Positions 8,468-18,233 are shown, counted from the first letter of the stretch. The stretch: DNA of 64,000 bases from Micrococcus cohnii (GCF_014205175.1 NZ_JACHNA010000001.1:1240001-1304000), one strand, 5' to 3'. The notes: generated from the sequence alone by a model not told the origin. Program-made: numbers and translations.

Positions 8468-9817
8468 GTGCCCGTCTCCCCCACGCCGCTGCCCACTCCC
8501 TCCGTCCGCGAGGCCCTCGACCACGCCGCCGCGACCACGCCGACGACGCCCGGCTGCTCGTCGGGGCTGACCTCCCCGCCGTGGGACGAGGACGCGTTCG
8601 CCCCCGGATCGAGCCTCGGCTACGGCCCGGGGGCGTCCATGGACGACGTCGCCCCCGTCGGCATGCCGCGCCAGCAGACGCTGCCGGAGGACCTGCGCGA
8701 CGCCGACGAGGACGAGCTGCAGGATCGCATCGTGGCGGCCCGCCGCGCCCTCGGCGACCGCGTGGTGCTGCTCGGGCACTTCTACCAGCGCGACGAGGTG
8801 GTGCGGCACGCCGACTACGTCGGGGACTCCTTCCAGCTCGCGCGCGCCGCGACCGCGCACCCGGACGCCGAGGCCATGGTGTTCTGCGGCGTGCACTTCA
8901 TGGCCGAGACCGCCGACCTGCTCTCCGGGTCCGAGCAGGCGGTCGTCCTGCCCCACCTGGGCGCCGGCTGCTCGATGGCGGACATGGCCGACGTCGACTC
9001 GGTCGCCGACTGCTGGGAGCAGCTCGAAGCGCTCTACGGCACGGAGGCCGACGACCAGGGGCGTCAGCCCGTCGTCCCGGTGACCTACATGAACTCCTCG
9101 GCCGCGCTGAAGGCGTTCGTCGGTGAGCGCGGCGGCATCGTGTGCACCTCGTCCAACGCCTCGGCCGTGCTCGAGTGGGCCTTCGAGCGCGGGCGGCGGG
9201 TCCTGTTCTTCCCCGACCAGCACCTGGGACGGAACACGGCCAAGGCCATGGGCGTCCCGCTCGAGCGGATGCCGACGTGGGCCCCGGGCCGGCCCCTCGG
9301 CGGGAACACCGCCGAGCAGCTCGAGCAGGCCCGCGTGATCCTGTGGCACGGCTTCTGCTCAGTGCACCGCCGCTTCACCGTCGACCAGATCGAGAGGGCG
9401 CGCGCCGAGCACCCCGGCGTCCACGTGATGGTGCACCCGGAGTGCCCGATGCCCGTCGTCGACGCCGCGGACTCGTCGGGCTCGACCGACGCGATCGTAA
9501 AGACCGTCCAGGCGGCGCCGGCCGGCTCGACGTTCGCGATCGGCACCGAGATCAACCTTGTGCAGCGCCTGGCCGCGCAGCATCCCGAGCACACCATCTT
9601 CTGCCTCGACCCGGTGATCTGCCCGTGCTCGACCATGTACCGCGTGCATCCGGCGTACCTGGCCTGGGTGCTCGAGGAGTTGGTCGCCGGCCGCGTGGCG
9701 AACCGGATCACCGTCCCTGGGGAGCAGGCCGAGCACGCGCGCACGGCGCTGCGGCGGATGCTCGCCGTGGCCCCATCCCCTGCCCGCGGCACCGCGACCG
9801 GGCAGGCGGACCGATGA
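8468..9817 (+). CDS. nadA: Quinolinate synthase A
   Basis: 449 residues, the long actinobacterial form. It condenses iminoaspartate with dihydroxyacetone phosphate to quinolinate in de novo NAD synthesis and carries a [4Fe-4S] cluster. Cluster cysteines are seen in MVFCGVHFM, LWHGFCSVH and PVICPCSTMY, and the family motif GHFYQRDEV is near residue 100. The GTG at 8468 is chosen because AGAGGA lies 8 bases upstream; the frame is open further upstream. A GACTAT at 8401-8406 could be the -10 box, giving a short leader. The stop overlaps the nadC start by 4 bases. Confidence 0.93.
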   Translation: MPVSPTPLPTPSVREALDHAAATTPTTPGCSSGLTSPPWDEDAFAPGSSLGYGPGASMDDVAPVGMPRQQTLPEDLRDADEDELQDRIVAARRALGDRVVLLGHFYQRDEVVRHADYVGDSFQLARAATAHPDAEAMVFCGVHFMAETADLLSGSEQAVVLPHLGAGCSMADMADVDSVADCWEQLEALYGTEADDQGRQPVVPVTYMNSSAALKAFVGERGGIVCTSSNASAVLEWAFERGRRVLFFPDQHLGRNTAKAMGVPLERMPTWAPGRPLGGNTAEQLEQARVILWHGFCSVHRRFTVDQIERARAEHPGVHVMVHPECPMPVVDAADSSGSTDAIVKTVQAAPAGSTFAIGTEINLVQRLAAQHPEHTIFCLDPVICPCSTMYRVHPAYLAWVLEELVAGRVANRITVPGEQAEHARTALRRMLAVAPSPARGTATGQADR

Positions 9818-10707
9818 AGCCGCACGACGTGGACGCCGCGCGCCGCGAGACCCTCGAACGTGCCCTGGCGGAGGACGCCCCGCATGGCGACGTGACCGGC
9901 GAGGCGTACGTGCCCGCCGACGCCGTGAGCCGCGTGGCCGTGACCGCGCGCGAGGCCGGGGTGTGCTCGGGGCTGGACGTGCTGGCCGAGGTGTTCGCCC
10001 TCGTGGACCCCGCCGTCGAGGTGCTTCCCCGCACGGCCGACGGGCGCGCCGTCGCCGCCGGCACGGTCCTGGCCGAGGTGCGCGGTCCGGCACGCGCGGT
10101 GCTGCGCGGTGAGCGCGTCGCACTGAACCTGCTGCAGCGCATGTGCGCGATCGCCACGACGACCGCCGCTCACGTCGAGGCCGTCCGGGCCGCCGGCGCC
10201 GACGCCCGAGTGACGGACACGCGCAAGACGGCCCCGGGGCTGCGCGTGTTCGACCGGCAGGCGGTACGCGACGGCGGCGGCCACAACCACCGCCGCGGCC
10301 TGTCCGACGCCGTCATGCTCAAGGACAACCACTGGGCGGCGATGGGCCTGGCCGACGCGGACGGCACGCTCACCGCCAGCGACGCCGAGGTGACCGCCGC
10401 CCTGCGCGCCGTCCGGGCCCGGCTTCCGCACACGGTGCACATCGAGGTCGAGGTCGACCGTCTCGAGCAGATCCCGCCGGTGCTGGCCGCGGGCGTGGAC
10501 ACGATCATGCTCGACAACTTCTCCCTGGCCGACCTGCGCGCCGGCGTCGAGCTGATCGGCGGGCGCGCGCTCGTGGAGGCCTCGGGCGGCGTCACCCTCG
10601 AGACGATCGGCCCGATCGCCGCGACCGGCGTCGACATCGTCTCCGTCGGGGCCCTGACCCACTCGGTCCGGGCGCTCGACATCGGCTTCGACGCGGTGGC
10701 CGCGTGA
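9814..10707 (+). CDS. nadC: Nicotinate-nucleotide pyrophosphorylase (carboxylating)
   Basis: 297 residues, full length for quinolinate phosphoribosyltransferase, which converts quinolinate and PRPP to nicotinate mononucleotide. Diagnostic motifs are GDVTGEAYV (N-terminal), VTDTRKTAPGLR (PRPP/quinolinate-binding Lys and Arg), GGGHNHRRGL, MLKDNH, EVEVD, and ASGGVTLETI near the end. It overlaps nadA (ATGA) and the following cysteine desulfurase (GTGA), so the three are translationally coupled. Confidence 0.95.
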   Translation: MKPHDVDAARRETLERALAEDAPHGDVTGEAYVPADAVSRVAVTAREAGVCSGLDVLAEVFALVDPAVEVLPRTADGRAVAAGTVLAEVRGPARAVLRGERVALNLLQRMCAIATTTAAHVEAVRAAGADARVTDTRKTAPGLRVFDRQAVRDGGGHNHRRGLSDAVMLKDNHWAAMGLADADGTLTASDAEVTAALRAVRARLPHTVHIEVEVDRLEQIPPVLAAGVDTIMLDNFSLADLRAGVELIGGRALVEASGGVTLETIGPIAATGVDIVSVGALTHSVRALDIGFDAVAA

Positions 10708-11882
10708 TCTACCTGGACCACGCCGCCACCGCCCCGGTGCGGCGCGCGGCCGTTGAGGCGATGTGGCCGTACCTGACCGGACGGTTCGGCAACCCGTCCT
10801 CCGCGCACGACGTGGGGCGTCGTGCCGCGGCCGGGCTCGAGGCCGCCCGCGCGCAGGTCGCCTCGGCGCTCGGCGCCCGGCCGGGGCAGGTCGTGTTCAC
10901 CTCGGGCGGGACGGAGTCCAACGCGACCGCCGTGCTCGGCGCCGTGCGGGCGGCTCTCGCGCAGCGGCCGGTACGGGTGCTGACGACGGCGCTCGAGCAC
11001 AGCAGCGTGCGCGCCGCGTGCGAGCAGGCCGAACGCGTCGACGCGGCCGTGGTCGAGCGCCTCGACGTCGACGCCGACGGCCGGATCGACCTGGCCAACG
11101 CCGCACGGCGACTCGGCCACGGCGCCGACGCGCAGACCCGAGGCACGACGCTGGTGGCGGTGCACCTGGCGAACAACGAGATCGGCACCGTCCAGCCGAT
11201 CCGCAAACTCGCGGAGCTGACGCGGGCGGCGGGCGTGCCGCTGCACGTGGACGCCGTGCAGGCCGCCGGGCAGATTCCCCTGGACGTTCGCTCGCTCGGG
11301 GCGGACAGCCTCGCGCTCTCCGGCCACAAGGTCGGCGCGCCTCAGGGGATCGGCGCGCTGTGGCTGCGGCCGACGTTCGCCCCCGAGCCGCTGCTGCCCG
11401 GCGGCGGGCAGGAGCGCGGCCGCCGCTCTGGCACTCAGAACGTGGCCGGAGCCGTCGGGCTCGCCGCCGCGATGCTCGAGGCCGAGCGCGAGAGACGGGA
11501 CCGAGCGGCGGCGTGGGCGCAAGGGCGACACGAGTTCGTCGCCCGGGTGCTCGACGGAGTGCGCCCCCACGCGCCGCGGGTGCGGCTGACGGGGCATCCG
11601 GACGCGCGACTGCCGCGCCACGCCTCGTTCGTGCTGCCCGGAGTGAACGGAGAGTCGGTGCTGGTCGAGCTGGAGCGCTCGGGCGTCGTGGCCTCCGCGG
11701 GCTCGGCCTGCTCGGCGCACGATGCCGAGCCCTCCCCCGTGCTGACCGCGCTCGGCCTCAGCGCGGACGAGGCGCGCACGGCGCTGCGCTTCACGTTCGG
11801 CCCCGACGAGACGCCGGAGACCCTGCGGGCCGCGGCGGACGCGGTGGTCGCGGCCGTCGCGGCCGTCGCCCGCCTGACCTGA
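10704..11882 (+). CDS. Cysteine desulfurase of the NAD operon (NifS/IscS family)
   Basis: 392 residues, a class-V PLP aminotransferase. It begins IYLDHAATAP, has the PLP-lysine motif ALSGHKVGAPQGIGALW, the substrate-side HLANNEIGT and HVDAVQAAG, and the catalytic loop Cys in ASAGSACSAHDAEPS. It removes sulfur from cysteine for Fe-S assembly. Its position directly behind nadA and nadC suggests that it supplies the NadA cluster, as inferred for NifS in the Bacillus nad cluster. The start is a GTG overlapping the nadC stop. A 14-bp hairpin follows. Confidence 0.92.
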   Translation: MIYLDHAATAPVRRAAVEAMWPYLTGRFGNPSSAHDVGRRAAAGLEAARAQVASALGARPGQVVFTSGGTESNATAVLGAVRAALAQRPVRVLTTALEHSSVRAACEQAERVDAAVVERLDVDADGRIDLANAARRLGHGADAQTRGTTLVAVHLANNEIGTVQPIRKLAELTRAAGVPLHVDAVQAAGQIPLDVRSLGADSLALSGHKVGAPQGIGALWLRPTFAPEPLLPGGGQERGRRSGTQNVAGAVGLAAAMLEAERERRDRAAAWAQGRHEFVARVLDGVRPHAPRVRLTGHPDARLPRHASFVLPGVNGESVLVELERSGVVASAGSACSAHDAEPSPVLTALGLSADEARTALRFTFGPDETPETLRAAADAVVAAVAAVARLT

Positions 11883-11907
11883 CCGGCCTGGCCCGGAGCG
11901 CAGACGT

Positions 11908-11941
11908 CGCGACCCCGCCGCGGCGCAGCGGCGGGGTCGCG
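11908..11941. terminator. Bidirectional hairpin between nad operon and gltS-like gene
   Basis: CGCGACCCCGCCGC (11908-11921) pairs perfectly with GCGGCGGGGTCGCG (11928-11941) around the 6-base loop GGCGCA. It lies between converging transcripts. Confidence 0.75.
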
Positions 11942-11982
11942 GGAGGCTCCTCGGCCCGTCCGGCTCGGGCAGAGGGCGCGCG

Positions 11983-13425
11983 TCAGCGGTCGGCGGTGGT
12001 CCGGTCCGCGCCGACGTCGTACTGCGGTCTGCGGCCGAAGTAGAAGAACCCGGCCAGCACCGCCGCCACCAGCAGCAGCGCCATGACGCCGAGCATCGGG
12101 TACGGGCCGAACTGGACGATCAGCGGGATCGAGGCCGCGGTGATCAGGCCGCCACCGAAGAACGGTTCGAACACGAGCTGCTTGTAGCCGAAGCTCTCGT
12201 AGGCCGGGCTCTGCCCCTTCGGGTCGGCCATGCGCAGCAACAGCAGGCCGGTGGCGGTCACGCCCATCGCCTGGCCGAAATCGGCGATGCCGCGTTCGAA
12301 CCAGTACGAGCGCATGAACCGCGGAGCGAGAACGACGAGCACCACGATGTTCCACACGATGCCGGCGAGGGCCAGGATGGCGAACGGCGCGAGGTTCTCC
12401 GCCACGGCGGCCAGGGAGAGCGTGGCCAGCGCGGAGATGATGAGCAAGTCCAAGGACAGTCCCTGGATGCGTTCCATGATGCCGCGGTCCACCAGGCCGA
12501 TGCGGTCGTACCGGTCCAGCAGCCGCTGGACGAGGACGCCGCCGAGCATGGCCAGCGGGAACAGCGGCAGGAACGCGAAGATCTCCACCGTGTCGGCCCA
12601 CAGCTGCTGCTCGATCCACTTCAGGGCGCTCAGCATCAGCTGGCCGAGCACAACCGCCAGGCCGACGACGCCCACGTGCACGGTCAGCGACTCGACGGAG
12701 GCCTCCCGAGTGGTCTGGTGCCCGGCGTGCGGGCGGTCCTGCCGGGTGTGCAGGCCGCGGGCCTCCCAGCGGTCGATCTGGGCCGTCGCGTCCAGGGTGG
12801 CCGAGCGCTTCGTGCGGGCCGCCCAGTTCACCAGGATCACGCCGATGACGACGCCGCTGACCATGCCGACGGTCGCCATCGTCAGGGCGAGGTCTCCGCC
12901 GTGCTCGAAGCCCAGCTCGTCCATGACCGGCGCCATGCCCGCCGCGGTGCCGTGGCCGCCTTCGAAGCCGATCTCCAGCAGCGCCCCGAACTCGGGGCCG
13001 ACGCCGAAGAGCGGGCCGAGCAGCAGCACCGCCAAGAGCAGGCCCACCACATACTGGCCGGAGGCGAAGGTGACGCCGAGGGACAGCTGGGGACCGAGCA
13101 GACGCACGGCGGACTTCGGCGAGGGGATGCGCGAACCCAGGAACAGCGTGGCGAACACGACCGAGATCAGCAGCCCCGGCAGCGACGACCAGACCTCGAG
13201 CACCTGCTCGCCGAACAGGCCGCCGGCGGCGAACGCGTCGGTGCCCATCGCCGAGGCGATGCGGCCCAGGACCTCGGGGCCGACGAGCAGCGCCAACACG
13301 CCGGAGATGAGGGAGACCGGCAGGAACAGCCTCTGGGTGATCGTCGACGACGCCCTGATCCAGGCACCAATCAACGCCACCATGGCCAGCAGCAGGATCG
13401 CCAGGCCGATCGTCGACGCGCTCAT
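11983..13425 (-). CDS. gltS: Sodium/glutamate symporter (GltS/ESS-like)
   Basis: 480 residues with about eleven membrane helices. The ESS-family hallmark GFEGGHGTAAGM sits near residue 155, in the re-entrant-loop region that binds sodium and substrate. A long polar insert (about 210-250) separates the two halves, making it longer than E. coli GltS. Its likely job is Na+-driven glutamate uptake, though substrate specificity cannot be read from sequence. The ATG at 13425 has AAAGGA upstream. The promoter region is shared with nothing on this strand and precedes phoD on the other. Confidence 0.82.
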   Translation of the reverse strand: MSASTIGLAILLLAMVALIGAWIRASSTITQRLFLPVSLISGVLALLVGPEVLGRIASAMGTDAFAAGGLFGEQVLEVWSSLPGLLISVVFATLFLGSRIPSPKSAVRLLGPQLSLGVTFASGQYVVGLLLAVLLLGPLFGVGPEFGALLEIGFEGGHGTAAGMAPVMDELGFEHGGDLALTMATVGMVSGVVIGVILVNWAARTKRSATLDATAQIDRWEARGLHTRQDRPHAGHQTTREASVESLTVHVGVVGLAVVLGQLMLSALKWIEQQLWADTVEIFAFLPLFPLAMLGGVLVQRLLDRYDRIGLVDRGIMERIQGLSLDLLIISALATLSLAAVAENLAPFAILALAGIVWNIVVLVVLAPRFMRSYWFERGIADFGQAMGVTATGLLLLRMADPKGQSPAYESFGYKQLVFEPFFGGGLITAASIPLIVQFGPYPMLGVMALLLVAAVLAGFFYFGRRPQYDVGADRTTADR

Positions 13426-13638
13426 CGCAGTCCTTTCATGGTCACGAGGTGTTCTCCGTCACGGCGCGACAGAGCCCGGAGAACCCTAGCAGCTCCCTGA
13501 GAGTTCGGCACGCTTTCAGGGCAGCCTCTGGACTTCTCACGCCGGGCGACGGTATGTCACCGTCCCGTCCTCCAGGATTCACCTGCCGGAGGCTCGCGCG
13601 TCATCGCCCGGAACAGGCGCAGCGGCCACGCTGGGCTC

Positions 13639-15267
13639 ATGACCGAGATGAACCATGCCCCGTCCCCCGTCCGCCGCCGTCTGCTCTCCGCGTCCGTGCT
13701 GGGCGCCGCCACGGCACTGGCAAGCGCCCCCGGTGCCGCCGCCTCCGCCCCGTCCCGCTCGACCGGCCTGCTGACCTCCCGCCTGACCCTGCCGTCGGGC
13801 ATCGCGACCGGCGACGTCACCGAGCGCTCGGCCGTGCTGTGGTCCCGTGCCTCGGCCCCGGGCCGGCTGAAGGCGGTCGTGCGCGCCGTCGACGAGGGCG
13901 GAGAGGTGCTGCGCGGACGTGGCGCGCACGAGGCGACGCTGCTCTCGCGCTGGTCGACCGAGGCCACCGACCACACCGCGAAGATCTACACCGAGGGGCT
14001 GCCCTCGGGCACCCGCTTCCAGGTGACCTACGCCTTCGAGGACGAGCACGGCCGGCTCGGCGAGCAGGCCGTCGGACACTTCCGGACCGCCCCGGGCGCC
14101 GGGCAGGCGGCGCAGGGCGGCGGTCAGTCGTTCGTCTGGACCGCAGACACCGCCGGCCAGGGCTACGGCATCAACCCGGACATCGGCGGCATGCGCGGCT
14201 ACGCGGCCATGCACGCCACCGAGCCGGACTTCTTCCTGCACTCGGGCGACACGATCTACGCCGACGGCCCCATCGAGGCCACGCAGCAGGTCCCGGGCGA
14301 GCCCACCTGGCGCAATGTGGTGACCGAGGAGGTCTCCAAGGTCGCCGAGACCCTCAACGAGTTCCGCGGCCGGCACCGCTACAACATGATGGATCAGAAT
14401 CTGCGCGCGATGTACGCCGAGGTGCCCGTGATCGCCCAGTGGGACGACCACGAGACCACCAACAACTGGTACCCCGGCGAGGTCCTCGACGACGAGCGCT
14501 ACACCGTGCGCGATGTGAACACCCTCGCCCGCCGCGGCCGCCGCGCGTGGCAGGAGTACATGCCGCTGGCCGACCGTACCGCCCTGCTGGCCCCGCGCGA
14601 CGGGTTCGACGCCGCGGCGCGCATCTGCCGCAAGATCTCCCGCGGGCCGCACCTGGACGTGTTCACCCTGGACATGCGCACCAACAAGGGCGACAACACC
14701 GCCGGGCTCGAACCGCGTCGCACGAGCATCCTCGGCGAGCGCCAGCTGTCGTGGCTCATCGAGTCGCTGCGCACCTCGACGGCCACGTGGAAGGTGATCG
14801 GCAACGACCTGCCGATCGGTCTGATCGTCCCCGACGGCGAGGCGCAGGAGTCCCTGGCGAATGCCGACCACGGCGCGCCGCTGGGCCGGGAGCTGGAGAT
14901 CGCCCGCCTGCTCAAGGCGATCAAGGACCACGACATCCGCAACGTCGTGTTCCTGACCGGCGATGTGCACTACTGCGCCGCCCACCACTACTCCCCCGAG
15001 CGCGCCGCCTTCACGGACTTCGCACCGTTCTGGGAGTTCGTGGCCGGGCCGATCAACGCCGGATCGTTCGGGCCGAACGAACTGGACGGCACCTTCGGCC
15101 CGCGCGCCGAGTTCCAGTCCGCCGGGCCGACCAACGGTTCGCCGCGCTCGGGCGAGCACCAGTACTTCGGCCACGTCGAGATCCCGGCCGGCGGCGCCGA
15201 GTTCCGGGTGCGGTTGATCAACGCGAACGGCCGCGCGGTCTACGCGAAGACGCTCACGGCTGCCTGA
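13639..15267 (+). CDS. phoD: Tat-exported alkaline phosphatase D
   Basis: 542 residues. The N-terminus has a twin-arginine signal (VRRRLLSAS plus an Ala-rich hydrophobic stretch ending near residue 35), as in PhoD enzymes, which fold with metals before export. An N-terminal Fn3-like domain is followed by the metallophosphatase core with HSGDTIYAD, QWDDHETTNNW, IGNDLPIG and FLTGDVHYCAAHHY, giving the Fe/Ca-binding Asp, His and Asn residues. It hydrolyses phosphomono- or diesters outside the cell. The last 14 bases overlap the converging osmoprotectant-binding-protein gene. Confidence 0.93.
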   Translation: MTEMNHAPSPVRRRLLSASVLGAATALASAPGAAASAPSRSTGLLTSRLTLPSGIATGDVTERSAVLWSRASAPGRLKAVVRAVDEGGEVLRGRGAHEATLLSRWSTEATDHTAKIYTEGLPSGTRFQVTYAFEDEHGRLGEQAVGHFRTAPGAGQAAQGGGQSFVWTADTAGQGYGINPDIGGMRGYAAMHATEPDFFLHSGDTIYADGPIEATQQVPGEPTWRNVVTEEVSKVAETLNEFRGRHRYNMMDQNLRAMYAEVPVIAQWDDHETTNNWYPGEVLDDERYTVRDVNTLARRGRRAWQEYMPLADRTALLAPRDGFDAAARICRKISRGPHLDVFTLDMRTNKGDNTAGLEPRRTSILGERQLSWLIESLRTSTATWKVIGNDLPIGLIVPDGEAQESLANADHGAPLGRELEIARLLKAIKDHDIRNVVFLTGDVHYCAAHHYSPERAAFTDFAPFWEFVAGPINAGSFGPNELDGTFGPRAEFQSAGPTNGSPRSGEHQYFGHVEIPAGGAEFRVRLINANGRAVYAKTLTAA

Positions 15268-16231
15268 TCAGCCCCTCGGAGAGGAGCCAGTCGTACGCCA
15301 CGTCGGCTGGCTCCTCTCCGTCGACGTCGACCCGCTTGTTCAGCTCCGCCATCGTCTCGTTGTCCAGGCGCTGCGTCACGGCCGCGATGACCGGGCGCAG
15401 CTCGGGGTGCTCCTGCAGGGTCTGCTCGTTCACGACGCCCGAGAGGTTGTACTTCGGGAAGTACGGCTTCGGGTCCTCGAGCACCACCAGGTCCAGGGCG
15501 GGAATGCGCCCGTCGGTGGCGAAGGCCTCGCCGAAGGTGCACTCGCCGTTGTCCACCGCCTGGTAGATCGCCCCGGCATCCATGGTCTTCAGCCTCGACT
15601 CGGGGACCTCGGGGATGCCGTAGGCATCCAGCATGGGCCGGAATCCGTCGTTGCGTGCCAGGAACTCCGCGTCCACGCAGAAGCTCAGCTCCTTCGCCGG
15701 AAGGTCCTTGAGGTCGTCGAGGGAGTCGACGTCGAGCCGCTCGGACTTCTCCCGGGTCATCGTGAACGCGTAGGTGTTGTCGAGCTCGGCCGGCTCGCTC
15801 CACACCAGGCCGTTCTCGGCGTCGGCGTCGCGGACGGCCTGCCACTGCCCGCGCACGTCCGGGACCGGATCGGTGTTGCCCATGTACGTGATCCAGGCGG
15901 TGCCGGTGTACTCCCACTGGAAGTCGATGATGCCCTCGAGCAGGGCCTGGCGGGCGCTCGAGGAGCCCGGGATGTTGGTCAGATCCTCGGCCTCGGCGCC
16001 GCCGGACTCGAGCAGGATCACCATCATCTTGCCCAGGAGTACCTGCTCGGTGAAGTTCTTCGAGCCCACCGACACCTCGACCCCGTCCAGCTGCACGTCT
16101 TCCAGCTCACCGGAGAGCTCTGCGGTGGGGACGTACCCACCGGAGGTGCCCAGGCCGCAGGAGGTGAGCACCGCCGTCAGGGACAGGGCGGTCAGGCCGA
16201 GACGAAGTCGCCGGGTGCGGGTGGTCCTCAT
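15254..16231 (-). CDS. opuCC: Osmoprotectant ABC importer, substrate-binding lipoprotein (OpuCC-like)
   Basis: 325 residues. A lipoprotein signal ends at the lipobox LTSC (Cys about 23). The OpuAC-type binding domain starts with VSVGSKNFTEQVLLGKM, the motif of choline/glycine-betaine binding proteins (ProX/OpuCC group), and ends with the family DVAYDWL segment. It captures betaine, choline or related osmolytes at the outer face of the membrane. It is the last gene of the four-gene operon, its ATG overlapping the permease stop by 4 bases. The start at 16231 is fixed by the signal peptide; the frame stays open much further upstream. Confidence 0.9.
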   Translation of the reverse strand: MRTTRTRRLRLGLTALSLTAVLTSCGLGTSGGYVPTAELSGELEDVQLDGVEVSVGSKNFTEQVLLGKMMVILLESGGAEAEDLTNIPGSSSARQALLEGIIDFQWEYTGTAWITYMGNTDPVPDVRGQWQAVRDADAENGLVWSEPAELDNTYAFTMTREKSERLDVDSLDDLKDLPAKELSFCVDAEFLARNDGFRPMLDAYGIPEVPESRLKTMDAGAIYQAVDNGECTFGEAFATDGRIPALDLVVLEDPKPYFPKYNLSGVVNEQTLQEHPELRPVIAAVTQRLDNETMAELNKRVDVDGEEPADVAYDWLLSEGLIRQP

Positions 16232-16983
16232 GCGGTTCCCTTCGGAGTCGCGAGCAGTTCGACGAGTCGGCCGGCCCACTCGACCAGCAGCGCCAGGCAC
16301 GCCACGAGCAGCGCGCCGGAGACCAGGATCGGGTACCGGAAGAGCACGATGCCCGTCTGGATCAGCAGGCCGAGGCCGCCGGCGTCGATGAACGTGGCGA
16401 ACGCGCCGGCGCCGACCAGCAGCACCAGGGCCGTGCGCACGCCGGTCATGATCACCGGCAGGGCCAGCGGCAGCTCCACGCGGAACAGGGTCTGCACCGG
16501 GGACATCCCCATTCCTCGGGCGGCTTCCACCACGGACGCCTCGACGGAGCGCAGACCGGTGATCGTGTTCGCCAGCACCGGCAGGAACGCGTAGACGGAC
16601 AGCGCGAGCACGGCGACCCAGAAGCCGAAGCCGAGCACGAGCGCCAATAGCACCAGCACTCCGATCACGGGGGCCGCCTGCCCCGCATTGGCCACGCCCG
16701 TCACGACGGGGGCGGCCCATCGCGCCGAACGGCGGCTCAGCAGCACGCCCAGCGGGACCGCCGTGGCGATCACGATGACCGTGCACGCCGCGACCAGGCG
16801 CAGATGCTCCCCGACCAGCGGCAGCACGGCGGACCAGCCGAGCGTGCGGGCCTCGATCTCGTCGAGATTGGCCGTGTTCAGCCAGAGCGTCCACCCGAGC
16901 AGGATCGCCCCGACCAGCAGCGGCAGCCCGACGATCAGCAGCCGGTCCTCCGCCGAAGCGGCACGCCAGCGGTCCCGGATCAT
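16228..16983 (-). CDS. Osmoprotectant ABC importer, permease (OpuCB/CD-like)
   Basis: 251 residues with six predicted helices and the binding-protein-dependent permease EAA loop in VVEAARGMGMSPVQTLFRVELPLALP. It pairs with the other permease (18230-18871) to form the channel. Its ATG at 16983 overlaps the ATPase stop (ATGA) and has GGAGGGA upstream. It carries a longer N-terminus than its partner. Confidence 0.9.
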   Translation of the reverse strand: MIRDRWRAASAEDRLLIVGLPLLVGAILLGWTLWLNTANLDEIEARTLGWSAVLPLVGEHLRLVAACTVIVIATAVPLGVLLSRRSARWAAPVVTGVANAGQAAPVIGVLVLLALVLGFGFWVAVLALSVYAFLPVLANTITGLRSVEASVVEAARGMGMSPVQTLFRVELPLALPVIMTGVRTALVLLVGAGAFATFIDAGGLGLLIQTGIVLFRYPILVSGALLVACLALLVEWAGRLVELLATPKGTA

Positions 16984-18233
16984 CGTCCCTCCCCCGCTCG
17001 GCTCGGGCCGGCCCCCGGGGCCTCGACGTCGAGGGTGTCGATCTCGGCCGCGCGGGCCTGCGCGGTCCACGCCGTCGTGTGCTCGGTGACGGTGTCGTAC
17101 TGGATCACGCCGATGTACTGGCCCTGGCGGGTCACCATGGCGCCGGAATGGCTCGAGGTGAGGATCGCGTCGAGAGCGTCGTGCAGCGTCGAGCGGTGGT
17201 CCACCACGGACGTGGCCTCGAACCGGGGCCGCTGCACGGCCGCGACACCGCGCAGCTGACGCAGGAACACCCAGTCCAGTGGACGACCGCGCTCATCGAG
17301 CACCACGACGGCGTCGGCGCCGGCCTCCTCCACCCGGGCGCACACCTGCTCGGCGGACTCGCCGACCCGGCACGTCGGCGGCTGGTCGAGACGCAGATCG
17401 CCCACGCGTACCAGGCTGAGCCGTTTGAGCATCGCGCCGGAGCCCACGAAGTCGGCGACGAAGTCGTTGGCCGGGGCCGTGAGGATCGCCTCCGGGGTGT
17501 CGTACTGGGCGATGCGCGCCCCCGGTTCGAGGATCAGGATCCGGTCGCCGAGCTTGAGCGCCTCGTCGACGTCGTGCGTGACCATGACGATGGTCTTGTG
17601 CAGACGGTCCTGAATGTCGAGCATCTCGTCCTGCAGGCGCTGTCGGGTGATCGGGTCGACGGCGCCGAACGGCTCGTCCATCAGCAGCACGGGCGGGTCG
17701 GCCGCGAGACCGCGCGCCACGCCCACCCGCTGCTGCTGACCGCCGGAGAGCTCGCGCGGGTACCGGTCGCGGTACACGGACGGGTCGAGTCCGACCATGT
17801 CGAGCAGCTCGTCGACGCGTTCGCGGGTGCGGGCGGAGTCCCATTTGAGCAGCCCCGGCACGAGCCCGATGTTCTCGGCGACGCTCATGTGGGGCATCAT
17901 CCCGCCGCCCTGGATCACGTAGCCGATGTGCCGGCGCAGCCGGGTCGGGTTCTTGTGGGTGATGTCCTCGCCGTCGATCAGGATGCGCCCGCCGGAGGGC
18001 TCGACGAGCCGGTTGATCATCTTCAGCGAGGTGGTTTTGCCGCAGCCGGAGGGACCGACGAACATGACGGTCTGACCCGCCGGGATGGTCAGGTCGAGCG
18101 CGTCGACAGCCGGTTCCTTCTGGCCGGGGTAACGCTTGGTCAGGCCCTCGAGCCGGATTTCCGCGCCCGTGTTCGGGCTCGGCGTGCGCCGCGCGTCGGC
18201 CGGTTGCGCTGCGGTGGTCTCTGCGGTGCTCAT
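16980..18233 (-). CDS. opuCA: Osmoprotectant ABC importer, ATPase with CBS domains (OpuCA/ProV-like)
   Basis: 417 residues. The ABC domain shows Walker A GPSGCGKTTS, Q-loop YVIQGGGMMP, signature LSGGQQQRVG and Walker B VLLMDEPFGAVD. The Q-loop sequence and the C-terminal region of two CBS motifs (about 290-400) are typical of the OpuCA/ProV osmoregulatory branch, where CBS domains sense ionic strength. It sits between the two permease genes with 4-base overlaps at both ends. The ATG at 18233 is set by the overlap with the upstream permease stop. Confidence 0.93.
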   Translation of the reverse strand: MSTAETTAAQPADARRTPSPNTGAEIRLEGLTKRYPGQKEPAVDALDLTIPAGQTVMFVGPSGCGKTTSLKMINRLVEPSGGRILIDGEDITHKNPTRLRRHIGYVIQGGGMMPHMSVAENIGLVPGLLKWDSARTRERVDELLDMVGLDPSVYRDRYPRELSGGQQQRVGVARGLAADPPVLLMDEPFGAVDPITRQRLQDEMLDIQDRLHKTIVMVTHDVDEALKLGDRILILEPGARIAQYDTPEAILTAPANDFVADFVGSGAMLKRLSLVRVGDLRLDQPPTCRVGESAEQVCARVEEAGADAVVVLDERGRPLDWVFLRQLRGVAAVQRPRFEATSVVDHRSTLHDALDAILTSSHSGAMVTRQGQYIGVIQYDTVTEHTTAWTAQARAAEIDTLDVEAPGAGPSRAGEGR

